From contig DATJQJ010000055.1 of the NCBI GenBank assembly GCA_035505975.1, forward strand, positions 1-64,000: DNA of 64,000 bases, in the 5' to 3' direction. This DNA comes from CAIKOD01 sp035505975. Its GTDB lineage: Archaea; Halobacteriota; Methanomicrobia; Methanomicrobiales; Methanospirillaceae. Below the pieces are notes generated by a model that had not been told where the DNA came from, searched no databases, and was given only the letters and a program-made list of their open reading frames with translations. A program made the translations under genes and the position numbers. Below are positions 8,885-16,821 of this stretch, piece by piece (position 1 is the stretch's first letter; every line of letters starts with the position of its first letter).

Positions 8885-10099
8885 TCAGGCCCTCATCGCG
8901 GTCTGGATATCTTCACGCGAGACCTGGTAGGCGGGAACATACCCGGCTACAAGCGCTGAGAGGAAGAGTATCAGGGAGTTCGTTAAGAGGTCCATGGGCG
9001 TGAGGAAAAGGGTGGCCGACCATTCCGGGGTAACGATCGGATGCACCTGCATGTATGCGGCGATGAGCAGGGAGATCGCGAGCCCGAGAATGATCCCAAG
9101 GATCGCGAGGATAATGACCTGGAAGCCATAGTTGTGCATGATCACTTCCTTGTCCACGCCGATGGCCTTGAGGATCCCGATCTGTCTCCTGCTGTTGATG
9201 GTTTTTATGGTTATCACAATGAACAGGACGACCGTGGTAATGATGATACTGACAATCAAGGATACCATGTTGATGATGGCGAAACTCTGGAGTGCCCGTC
9301 CCAGGCTCTTGGAGAGGAGGTCAGCCGTTGTCTGAACCTTGTCGGTGACCCCGTACTGGATCAGTTCATTCTTAATGAACGTCTCCGAATATCCGGGTTT
9401 GACTTTGACCGTGATATAGTCTGCATTATCGAGGGACTTCGGGTCGACGAGTGCCATATCGGTCGATGTCGTATAGACGGCGCTGTCGGCCTGGCTCCAC
9501 CCGGTATAATAGATCCCTTTCACCCGGTAATCATTGATATAGCCATTACCATAATCGATCGTAATCGAATCGCCGACACGGACCCCGCCGAGCGAAGGCT
9601 GGAATTCGTCTTCCTGCTTGATCGAAGGATCTCCGGCGACCGGCTTTCCTATGATCACCTCCCCGGTATCGTCTTCTCCCAGGTAACTTCCCGCGACCAT
9701 CTTGGTGTAAAGCGGGGAGACATATTTTTCGTCATTCGGGGATATCGCCCTGACAGAGACCCCGAGGATACGCTGACGGTACTTGAGCGTCGCACTTCTG
9801 GTGAAATGGGGCGTGGCACGCTCGACACCCGGCATACTGTTGATGAGGTCGAGGGTCGCGCTGAGGTCGGAGACATACTGTTCTCCCGATTTCGGACTGA
9901 CGAGCACATTCCCGACCTCATAATCGACGACCTGCTTCGTGATGCTCTGGCCGATACCGTTGAATAGGCCGGGCAGGAAGATCATGTTCGTGAAACACAT
10001 CCCGACGATGAGGATTGTCAGGATTGCACTCGACCTGCTGCCCCGCTCGAGCGACCTGCGGGCCAGCAGGAACGCGACCTTCAGTTCTGTTTTTCCCAT
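8885..10099 (-). CDS. FtsX/MacB-type ABC transporter permease
   Basis: 404 residues. One N-terminal membrane helix (residues about 22-45, 'ILTILIVGMCF') is followed by a large extracytoplasmic domain (about 50-260), then three C-terminal helices including 'VSLIVSIIITTVVLFIVITI' and 'VIILAILGIILGLAISLL'. The cytoplasmic motif 'INSRRQIGILKAIGV' is the ATPase coupling element of FtsX-type permeases. Its start overlaps the end of the CARDB gene by 19 bases. Together with the ATPase and CARDB protein it forms an archaeal export or envelope-signalling system. Confidence 0.92.
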   Translation of the reverse strand: MGKTELKVAFLLARRSLERGSRSSAILTILIVGMCFTNMIFLPGLFNGIGQSITKQVVDYEVGNVLVSPKSGEQYVSDLSATLDLINSMPGVERATPHFTRSATLKYRQRILGVSVRAISPNDEKYVSPLYTKMVAGSYLGEDDTGEVIIGKPVAGDPSIKQEDEFQPSLGGVRVGDSITIDYGNGYINDYRVKGIYYTGWSQADSAVYTTSTDMALVDPKSLDNADYITVKVKPGYSETFIKNELIQYGVTDKVQTTADLLSKSLGRALQSFAIINMVSLIVSIIITTVVLFIVITIKTINSRRQIGILKAIGVDKEVIMHNYGFQVIILAILGIILGLAISLLIAAYMQVHPIVTPEWSATLFLTPMDLLTNSLILFLSALVAGYVPAYQVSREDIQTAMRA

Positions 10100-11349
10100 G
10101 GGAATTTTCCATTACCCTTGATTTTAGGCAGGTACCAGTAACGATAACCCAGGAAACCCAGAATTCCGATGATAATCAGGACGATAATGATGGTACCGGT
10201 CATGTCCGATGCCGGAACCCGGAGGTTCATCTGCCTTGTCAGGGTGTGCACCCCCATATCGTCGGTATAGGTGATAGTGAGGTTGTACGGCAGGTTGCCT
10301 GATTTTGCTCCTTCCAGAAGAAATATCGCAGGGGCGTCGTTACCTGGCTTTATCTTTCCGATAAACGCCTCTTTTGTCCCTTCAACGGGCAGGTCTACCT
10401 TTGCCGAAACCTGTTTCGCTTCTCCGGTCCCGGTATTTTCTATCCTGATCGTGAGATCGAATGGAGTTTTTTCGGTGAGCCTCGGGGGATTCGTATCGAC
10501 GGAAACAAACCCGAGCTCTGCCAGTCCTTTCACCATCACATCGATCGAGGACTGAACCGTATACGATGATCCGTCCACCCAGTTGTACTGGATCGTTACG
10601 GGGACCCTGATGAGGCCCGGTTCCAGGTTCTTGTCCGAGAGAAGGATGACGCTCAGGTTTTTTGCTTCGCCCGGGCCCACCGCCCCGATGTGATAGAGAT
10701 CGGTAGTCTTCGGGGCGATCATTGTACTGACGTTATCGATTTTTACCGTCACATCATCGGCCCCTGTTTCACCCCCGTTTTTTATGGTGACGAGGACCGG
10801 GATCTCGTCTCCAGGGTGGACTGTGTCGGGAACCGAGCTCTCGGTAATCAGCACTGCCTGTTTCTGGATGCCGATTGGCGTGTTCACGTTAACGGGTATC
10901 GGGAACCGGGTACTTTTACCCCCGGTCGTGTCGATCCATACTTCAGGATAATACAGCCCACTGTCGACCGGTGCTTTGACGGTGAACGTGATCTGGATCG
11001 ACTGACCGGGCCCGATTGCTCCCACATGGTCAAAATCCTGGCTGACTACGGTAAGGCCCTTTCCCTCGAGCCTGACATTTTCAATGTTGACATTGATATC
11101 TGTCGTGGTGGTCGTTGTGAAATCGCTTGCCACGACCCCTGAATTCTCTTTCTGCTGGGCAGTTGTTGCCGTGTTTTTCAATACGACGCTTATCGTTCCG
11201 AGACTGTCCGGCATCATCACCGATGGACTGACATGGTATTCACTGACCTGGACCGTTGGCTCTCCGACAGCGGATACGGCAGGTGCGAAGACTGCGAATA
11301 GTAACACGATTGTTGCAATAAGAAATGCATTAAACAGACTTGATTTCAT
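10081..11349 (-). CDS. secreted CARDB-domain protein, membrane anchored
   Basis: 422 residues with a signal peptide (hydrophobic 8-28 ending 'APAVSAVG'). Several CARDB-like beta-sandwich repeats carry phrases such as 'GDEIPVLVTIKNGGETGADDVTV', 'FDLTIRIENTGTGEAKQVSAKV' and 'IGAVGPGEAKNL'. The C-terminus has one membrane helix (IIIVLIIIGILGFLGYRYW) and a basic tail. It is first in the operon with the FtsX-type permease and ATPase, overlapping the permease start. The likely role is as the exporter's extracytoplasmic partner, which is inference from context. Regulation by the upstream PadR gene is likely. Confidence 0.85.
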   Translation of the reverse strand: MKSSLFNAFLIATIVLLFAVFAPAVSAVGEPTVQVSEYHVSPSVMMPDSLGTISVVLKNTATTAQQKENSGVVASDFTTTTTTDINVNIENVRLEGKGLTVVSQDFDHVGAIGPGQSIQITFTVKAPVDSGLYYPEVWIDTTGGKSTRFPIPVNVNTPIGIQKQAVLITESSVPDTVHPGDEIPVLVTIKNGGETGADDVTVKIDNVSTMIAPKTTDLYHIGAVGPGEAKNLSVILLSDKNLEPGLIRVPVTIQYNWVDGSSYTVQSSIDVMVKGLAELGFVSVDTNPPRLTEKTPFDLTIRIENTGTGEAKQVSAKVDLPVEGTKEAFIGKIKPGNDAPAIFLLEGAKSGNLPYNLTITYTDDMGVHTLTRQMNLRVPASDMTGTIIIVLIIIGILGFLGYRYWYLPKIKGNGKFPWEKQN

Positions 11350-11512
11350 TTGTTATCTCCCTGTTCTTAAGGTTCGATGATCTGGTGCCGGTAATCGGAA
11401 TCCCTGTCGGGATATTGTGTAAATTGTTTCGATTTTCATAATTGTTTCGATTTTTGGGATATCCGGATTTTTCTTTTCGTGCGTACGATACCTGTTGCCA
11501 CAATCGACCGTT

Positions 11513-12091
11513 TCAATGGACCGGGTTTGCGAATTCCGATATGGGGCGCTCCTTAATCAGTTGATCAAGTGCCTGGAGGATTGAATCGGCCCATTTCAGC
11601 TGGTTCTCATAGGCAGAGATCCCGCACGAGCTGACCATCCGGAAATACGGTTTTGGTCCATAGGATTCGGGGAGACTGCCAATATATTCTTCCACATTCT
11701 GGATGGCCCTGAAATTCTCTTCAACGTGGTTTCTGAATGCCAGGACTTTCTCCCTGAGAACATGAGGGGAAATTTTGTCGCCGAAAAATAATTTCAGGAG
11801 GATCTCGCACTCCTTCTGCTCGGGAGCATACAGCCACGTTTTGAGGTCTTTCAGTCCCTGGTCTGATATCGTGTAGATTTTCTTTTCAGGCCCTCCATCT
11901 TCATGATCTACTCTCATGGTCACGAGTCCCTCTTCTTCCAGAGTCCGAAGCGTTGGATAAATCTGGCCATATCCAATCTCCCAGAAATACCGGAACGACA
12001 TATCCACCCATTTTTTGATATCGTACCCTGACATCGGTTCCAGCCCGAGAAGGCCGAGGATGATGAACCTCGGATACTTGATTTTTGCCAT
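11513..12091 (-). CDS. PadR family transcriptional regulator
   Basis: 192 residues. The N-terminal winged helix (residues 8-85) shows the PadR signature: 'FIILGLLGLEPMSGYDIKKW', 'YGQIYPTLRTLEEEGLV' and the wing 'PEKKIYTISDQGLKDLKTWL'. A helical C-terminal dimerisation domain (about 95-185) places it in the longer VirR/PadR-s1 subgroup. It lies directly upstream of the CARDB/ABC exporter operon on the same strand, 163 bases away. PadR proteins commonly repress neighbouring transporter genes and themselves; two palindromes upstream of the gene are candidate operators. Confidence 0.9.
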   Translation of the reverse strand: MAKIKYPRFIILGLLGLEPMSGYDIKKWVDMSFRYFWEIGYGQIYPTLRTLEEEGLVTMRVDHEDGGPEKKIYTISDQGLKDLKTWLYAPEQKECEILLKLFFGDKISPHVLREKVLAFRNHVEENFRAIQNVEEYIGSLPESYGPKPYFRMVSSCGISAYENQLKWADSILQALDQLIKERPISEFANPVH

Positions 12092-12112
12092 AATGTGACC
12101 ACGATTCCCTGA

Positions 12113-12147
12113 TGATATGTATCAAAATTATATGTATCATTATGATA
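12113..12147 (-). promoter_or_regulatory. candidate PadR operator: two palindromes over the promoter
   Basis: Two perfect palindromes, TGATATGTATCA (12113-12124) and TATCATTATGATA (12135-12147), are separated by ten bases. A minus-strand TATA-like element (TTTATATC) overlaps the distal edge, at about 12143-12153. They therefore sit between the TATA box and the padR start codon, where a bound repressor would block transcription. Palindromic ATGT/ACAT-rich sites are typical for PadR proteins. The match to this regulator is inference. Confidence 0.5.
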
Positions 12148-12257
12148 TAAATAATTGGTTGGCTGTTTCGATGATTAATAAGCTTAAAAAAATGAAATAT
12201 AACGTCATTTTAAACAATTCCTGATTAAACCGGTTGAATTTTTAAGTCTTACCGATA

Positions 12258-12461
12258 TCATTCGTCCAAAGAATCGAGGAGGAATATTTCGTCGATCGCA
12301 ACATTGAAATACCTCGCAATTTTGTAAGCAAGCAGAAGCGAAGGGTCATACTTGCCTTTCTCGATCGCAAGTACAGTCTGGCGGGTCACACCCAGGTCCT
12401 GGGCAAGGGTTTCCTGGGTCACCTCATGCATCGCCCTGTACATCCTGATTCGGTTCTTCAT
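12258..12461 (-). CDS. small XRE/Cro-family HTH regulator
   Basis: 67 residues, consisting of a helix-turn-helix domain only: 'KNRIRMYRAMHEVTQETLAQDLGVTRQTVLAIEKGKYDPSL' region with 'TQETLA' and 'TRQTVLAIE' as the two helices, ending 'IDEIFLLD'. This is the standalone YgzD/PBSX-repressor-like type common in archaea, often next to a membrane protein gene. I chose the ATG at 12461, with GGTG nine bases upstream; a GTG at 12473 would add four residues. Target unknown. Confidence 0.88.
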   Translation of the reverse strand: MKNRIRMYRAMHEVTQETLAQDLGVTRQTVLAIEKGKYDPSLLLAYKIARYFNVAIDEIFLLDSLDE

Positions 12462-12639
12462 CTCCGGGCACACCCCGTATTGTTATTGTTATAAAAGGAC
12501 GGGATCACGTAGACAAGTATTATGCCGCAGAGAGAAAAGAGTTATGCGAAAACCGCGGGCGCGGCATTTTTACCGATACCTGATCCCTTCACCCGGGATC
12601 CCGCCTGCGCCCGAAAATTGGGTAAGAATGTTTTTTTAT

Positions 12640-13431
12640 TTATGCCCGTTTATGAAATTCGATCAGGACGAAACCTGCGGCTAAACCAATAACCAGAAGT
12701 TCCGGGGGGAGGGGTGTCCGGGTTGGTGCAGGCAGGCTGGCTGCGGTAACAGGTCCATTAGAGACCGAAGGGACCGTTGAAGGGATTGTTGTCGGGCCGG
12801 CGAGGGGTGCCTGCGTAGTCGATGATGCATTGCCTGTTACAAGGGTGGCCTGCAAAACGGGAGTTCCGCTCCCGGAAGAGACCGATAAAACACCCGGTGC
12901 CTTGAGAGTCACCCCAGTCTTTGCAAATAAATCGTCCACACCGTTCTGGTTCAGGGCATTGGACAAAGCAACAGCGGCAGCATTATCCTGGAGACTTCCG
13001 TTTCCAGTGAAATTAAAGATGATCGCTCCGGTATTTTCGTTGATGACCTCTCCTGAGTAGCCAGAGACATTAATGTTGAATTTAGTATCAGACCCCGGAT
13101 GCTGGACGAAAAGGTAATAGTATGCTGGCGGGTAGCCGGTCGTATTGATGATTTTCTGGAAATTGCCCTTTGAGTCGACTGGTACGTCGGTAATATTCAC
13201 ATAATTCCCGGCAAAGATCCAGAGACGGACACCGGGGGTCAGGTTGCCACCTTTAGCCATTCCTGAAATAGTGACGATATCTCCAACTGCCGGTGATGCC
13301 GGCGTCACGTTGATAGTAATAGAAGGACTGTTCGCGTCGGTTGTTCCCGAGACAGCTGATACGGGGACCGATATCATCAGGATCAATAAAAGCAGGCTGG
13401 TAATACCAACCAGGAAGGTAACTGATCTCAT
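12640..13431 (-). CDS. secreted surface protein with C-terminal membrane anchor
   Basis: 263 residues. It has a signal peptide (hydrophobic 5-26, cleavage near 'VSAVSG'), an Ig-like beta-rich domain containing 'SPAVGDIVTISGMAKGGN' and many N-glycosylation sequons. A Thr/Pro/Ser-rich stalk (about 195-240) is followed by a terminal hydrophobic helix (ELLVIGLAAGFVLIEF) ending in 'HKRA'. That Pro-rich stalk, helix and basic tail is the layout of archaeosortase-type or S-layer-associated proteins, although I do not see a named CTERM motif. It lies 43 bases after the PKD-diadenylate cyclase gene on the same strand, so co-expression is likely. Confidence 0.75.
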   Translation of the reverse strand: MRSVTFLVGITSLLLLILMISVPVSAVSGTTDANSPSITINVTPASPAVGDIVTISGMAKGGNLTPGVRLWIFAGNYVNITDVPVDSKGNFQKIINTTGYPPAYYYLFVQHPGSDTKFNINVSGYSGEVINENTGAIIFNFTGNGSLQDNAAAVALSNALNQNGVDDLFAKTGVTLKAPGVLSVSSGSGTPVLQATLVTGNASSTTQAPLAGPTTIPSTVPSVSNGPVTAASLPAPTRTPLPPELLVIGLAAGFVLIEFHKRA

Positions 13432-13474
13432 GGAAAGGGATTGGCGGGTGATGCAATAGGTGTATTGATCCGGA

Positions 13475-15232
13475 TTACAGGCTCCTGATGATCTCTCCCT
13501 GTTTCATGATGCTGATCCGCCCCCCGCTCTGTGAGACCACGACCCCGATAGAATCAGTTGCAAGGGTCATCCCTGCTACCGATGCATGACGGGCACCCAT
13601 CCCTTTGGGGATCCTCACATCGCTCGTGTCAACGGTGATATTTCTCCCGGCGGCTTCGACCAGTCCTTCTCCGGTGATGACAAAAGCACCGTCGAGCTGG
13701 GCAAATTCTTTAATATTTTCCCGCATGCTTTCATCGGTAATCCATCGTTCGGCTTCGTGATGCCCGTAAAAGGGGTTTAAGACAAATTGTTTCGAGTTGT
13801 CCATCACGTGTTTGGTATCGCCGATAATGAACGATGTTCCGACCGGTTTTCCTTCTCTCCCTTCGTGGGCAATTTCAAGGGCAAGACTGAGTACTGCACG
13901 GAGGACTTCGGGAAGGACATCAGTACCCGAACATATCGTCAGATAATCTTCCCGGGACAGGGGGACTTCAGTAGTTTTCTCGTTATTCTTAATTATTTCA
14001 TCCCTTGTTCCTACATTTCTTTCCGTGTTGGCAGCTATGGTATCCCATAGCGCTGCTTTTTCAAGGTACGATGCTCTCTTTTCGGGCACATCTTCAGCGA
14101 GATTCCTGAGGAGGTTCGCACAAGCAATTGCATTCTCGTGTGCCGCAGGATAATCCCTCCTCTCTTTGGCACGATAATATCCTTCTGCAAGTTTTGCAAC
14201 GGATTTTGGGAGGTCGGGTGCAAAATTTTCATTTTTCCTGTGAATATATCTCTGTACAAGTCCGCCTATTACAATCACTACAAGGGCCACAACGATAGCG
14301 ATTAGGATTATCACCTGGTTCAGAGGAGGGGACTGTCCCCCCGGAGGAGTCGGTATGGATCCCTGGGCAGTCGTTTCGAATGCAACGGTCCTGGTCGTTT
14401 TAACTCCATCCGACCTGACTGCTGTAATATTTGCAGTGTATAACCCTCCCCTGGCGTAGGTATGGGTAGCCGGAAAGGATGTGTTGGTATCGGTGGTCCC
14501 GTCTCCCCACTCTATTTGGAGAGAGGGTATCGTGGTATTCTGGAGGCCCGGATCCGAGTAGCCGTTGAGGGTGACGTTAAGGCGATCGATAACCGGAGAA
14601 AACAGGGTGACTGAAGGGGTTGCCACCGGTGCAGGCTGCGGGGGTTCCAGGTTACCGGAAAACGTGGGAACAGCGCCGGTCGGGAGAATTACCGGACTTC
14701 GTGTTACATTTACCTCCAGGTCCCGCGAAACGTCCTGACCGTCGCTCTGGGACGCTGTTATATTAATAAAGTAATGCCCTGGTACTTCGTATGCATGGGC
14801 ATTGGGAAAATTGTGCGGTTCTGGTGGATTGCCATCTCCCCAGTCCCAGGTGAGTGATGAGATTGTCGTCGCAGAGGATCCGGACGCGACTATTCCATTG
14901 AGCGTCACCGTCAGTCCGTGTATATCAGGGGTATTGACAAGGAGGACCGGCGGCGTGTTACTGATCCCCGTCAGGTTCGAGGAGTTGTTCTGAAGGGCAA
15001 TCACGGGAGGAAGCGTCGTAATTACTGTTATTGGGGAAGTGGTATTGATCAGTTCCGATAGCGTGGCATTTCCTGTTCCGGGCGAGGTATTTATACTACT
15101 ATTCATTATCGTCATATTACTCTGATTTCCCGGACCCTGGGAACCGGCCACTGCTGTAAAGATCAATAATAAAACAACTATGATGCAACTTGCAATCGTT
15201 CCTGTCCTGCCCTCTATGCATTTCGGGTCCAT
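13475..15232 (-). CDS. transmembrane PKD-PKD-diadenylate cyclase
   Basis: 585 residues with an unusual fusion. A signal anchor (14-30) is followed by a Thr/Asn-rich stretch, PKD domain 1 (about 95-177, 'WDWGDG' at 130-134) and PKD domain 2 (about 205-286, 'EWGDGT'). A Pro-rich linker leads to a membrane helix (306-326) and basic stop. A cytoplasmic helical segment (about 340-405, TPR/MIT-like, 'YYRAKERRDYPAAHENAIAC') precedes a C-terminal DisA_N/DAC domain (about 425-583). The DAC motifs are 'LDGAFVI' (513-519) and 'GARHASVAG' (546-554), followed by 'DSIGVVVSQSGGRISI'. DAC domains condense two ATP to c-di-AMP. Archaeal DacZ enzymes are normally soluble, so extracellular PKD sensing is the novel element. 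The DGA motif is intact and RHA replaces the more common RHR. Confidence 0.85.
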   Translation of the reverse strand: MDPKCIEGRTGTIASCIIVVLLLIFTAVAGSQGPGNQSNMTIMNSSINTSPGTGNATLSELINTTSPITVITTLPPVIALQNNSSNLTGISNTPPVLLVNTPDIHGLTVTLNGIVASGSSATTISSLTWDWGDGNPPEPHNFPNAHAYEVPGHYFINITASQSDGQDVSRDLEVNVTRSPVILPTGAVPTFSGNLEPPQPAPVATPSVTLFSPVIDRLNVTLNGYSDPGLQNTTIPSLQIEWGDGTTDTNTSFPATHTYARGGLYTANITAVRSDGVKTTRTVAFETTAQGSIPTPPGGQSPPLNQVIILIAIVVALVVIVIGGLVQRYIHRKNENFAPDLPKSVAKLAEGYYRAKERRDYPAAHENAIACANLLRNLAEDVPEKRASYLEKAALWDTIAANTERNVGTRDEIIKNNEKTTEVPLSREDYLTICSGTDVLPEVLRAVLSLALEIAHEGREGKPVGTSFIIGDTKHVMDNSKQFVLNPFYGHHEAERWITDESMRENIKEFAQLDGAFVITGEGLVEAAGRNITVDTSDVRIPKGMGARHASVAGMTLATDSIGVVVSQSGGRISIMKQGEIIRSL

Positions 15233-15410
15233 GGAAAAAGTTGTCCTTCTCTAAAATTTCGTCCTGATTCTTATTAAAGCGTAAAGATTTATATCTTGTA
15301 GAAATCCGGAGATCCAAGGGATTTGCCTAAAAGACCCATGTCCGGTCGTTTCATGACCTCCCTGGTTTTCGTCCTGACGCCGGTATTATGCACTCTCGCG
15401 GATATTTCCG

Positions 15411-15620
15411 TTAGTCCGCCGGTTCGAACCCGCGGGCGAATCCTGATTTATATTCCTGTTCGTGTTCTTTTAACCACAAGGCCGCATTATGGTAACCCCG
15501 GTCGACGGCCATCGTAATAATTTTCTGGTAATCCAGCGTGTAATGGACCTCACGGTTGAGAGGCACCAGTTCGTCGTAGACTTTTCTCGGGACTCGGACT
15601 TTTTCGATCATGTTCATCAT
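15411..15620 (-). CDS. small protein, possibly ribbon-helix-helix-like
   Basis: 69 residues. The N-terminus 'MIEKVRVPRKVYDELVPL' looks like the beta strand and first helix of a ribbon-helix-helix DNA-binding protein, followed by 'YQKIITMAVDRGYHNAALWLKEHEQEY'. Several in-frame ATGs (MMNMI) make the exact start uncertain. It overlaps the end of the upstream small ORF (15550-15756) in another frame by about 70 bases. That is either translational coupling or a frameshifted single gene. Function unknown. Confidence 0.5.
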   Translation of the reverse strand: MMNMIEKVRVPRKVYDELVPLNREVHYTLDYQKIITMAVDRGYHNAALWLKEHEQEYKSGFARGFEPAD

Positions 15621-15756
15621 ATGTGTCCATGGCGGTTTTTAATATTTTATCGGTGTAGTTTTTGAAAGCAGTTTTGGACTCGCGTGCTTTAAGCGGATAG
15701 GCAGTGGTGGTAAAAGCCTTCATAAAGCGATGACCGCCGTGCGGCAGGACGGCCAT
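15550..15756 (-). CDS. small hypothetical protein overlapping the next gene
   Basis: 68 residues starting at an ATG (MAVLPHGGHR) that has AGGAG nine bases upstream. It is basic and lacks any motif I recognise. Its last third overlaps the start of the 69-residue gene in a different frame. A TATA-like element (AATTATTTAAG, minus strand near 15820) upstream would serve both. The good ribosome binding site is the main support; it could also be the 5' part of a frameshifted gene. Confidence 0.35.
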   Translation of the reverse strand: MAVLPHGGHRFMKAFTTTAYPLKARESKTAFKNYTDKILKTAMDTYDEHDRKSPSPEKSLRRTGASQP

Positions 15757-15847
15757 AATGAGAGCGCTCCTGATGGAGTTGAAGTTACATTGGTTACCTG
15801 AGGCTTTGACAACTCTTAAATAATTTTTCTGTTTATATACAATCAAC

Positions 15848-16060
15848 ATGGATTTATTGGACGGGAGGGGGTGGGTATTTTATTCTCTTATCGCACTGGT
15901 AGCGCTCCTTTGGGCGGGTTTCATCTACCAGCAGGGAATCATGCTCTGGGTCAGCCTTTTCATTACATTATGTGTTCTTGGAATGTCGGCTATTCTGCTC
16001 GTCTTCCTGATCCTCGAATCACGGGATACCGCCTCCGGCGATGAGAAAAAGCTTCTGTGA
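15848..16060 (+). CDS. small membrane protein, two helices
   Basis: 70 residues with two hydrophobic helices: about 9-28 (WVFYSLIALVALLWAGFI) and 31-56 (IMLWVSLFITLCVLGMSAILLVFL). A short acidic/basic tail 'SRDTASGDEKKLL' follows. The gene diverges from the small overlapping pair. A TATA-like AT-rich element near 15812-15822 lies about 30 bases before the ATG, so the transcript may be leaderless. No family recognised. Confidence 0.6.
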   Translation: MDLLDGRGWVFYSLIALVALLWAGFIYQQGIMLWVSLFITLCVLGMSAILLVFLILESRDTASGDEKKLL

Positions 16061-16173
16061 AAATCACGGATGGCTATGATCCGGTTGCGATAACTCTTAT
16101 CGGGACGCCCTCGTCACCATATGGTATGCAAAAATCGTTTTTGAAGTTTTTCCGGCGCAATAAAGGTCAGATA

Positions 16174-16821
16174 TCATCTATTTTTTTTCTTGCACATGGA
16201 AATGCAGGATTTCAGATCCCGCGAAGCTCTTGCGATGTCATTGCTGCCGACGACCGCCGAGATCACAGCGGCACCGTCTGCTCCGGCCAGGATGACATCC
16301 CTGACATTATCGATGGTTATCCCACCGATTCCTATTACCGGAACAGGTACGGACTCCCTGATCTCCCTGATTAATCCGATACCCAGGCCCGGACCAGCAT
16401 CGGATTTCGAACCGGTGGAGAATACCGGGCTCACCGCTACATAATCGGCTCCTCCACGGTATGCTGCCCTTGCCTGATCGACAGACCCGACCGATATCCC
16501 GATGCAGTACGGTGCGGGCATCATGATCCGCGCCATGTCAAGGGGCATATCCTCCTGCCCCAGGTGAACGCCATCCGCTCCTGATGCGATGGCAATGTCG
16601 ACCCTGTCATTGACGATAAACAATGCCCCTTGCCGACGTGTATCTGCCCTGATGGAGAGCGCAGCTTCCAGCAGTCTTCTCCCTCCTGCCGTTTTATCCC
16701 GCAACTGGATCACATCGGCCCCTCCCATGAGTGCCTGGCGGGCGATCTCTTCGTGAGAAAGCCCGTGGGCGAGCGATTCATCGGTTACGACGTACAGGTC
16801 GTATACCATTGTCCTGGGCAT
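16174..16821 (-). CDS. thiE: thiamine-phosphate synthase ThiE
   Basis: 215 residues. TIM-barrel enzyme joining hydroxymethylpyrimidine pyrophosphate and thiazole phosphate to thiamine phosphate. Family motifs present are 'LYVVTDESLA', 'ADVIQLRDKTAGGR' (pyrophosphate binding), 'FIVNDRVDIAIASGADGVHLGQEDMP', 'GISVGSVDQA', 'ADYVAVSPVFSTGSKSDAG' and 'PVIGIGGITIDNV'. Its start lies inside the end of thiM (44-base overlap, or 32 if the ATG at 16809 is used). The two form a thiM-thiE salvage operon. I found no TPP riboswitch upstream. Confidence 0.95.
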   Translation of the reverse strand: MPRTMVYDLYVVTDESLAHGLSHEEIARQALMGGADVIQLRDKTAGGRRLLEAALSIRADTRRQGALFIVNDRVDIAIASGADGVHLGQEDMPLDMARIMMPAPYCIGISVGSVDQARAAYRGGADYVAVSPVFSTGSKSDAGPGLGIGLIREIRESVPVPVIGIGGITIDNVRDVILAGADGAAVISAVVGSNDIARASRDLKSCISMCKKKNR

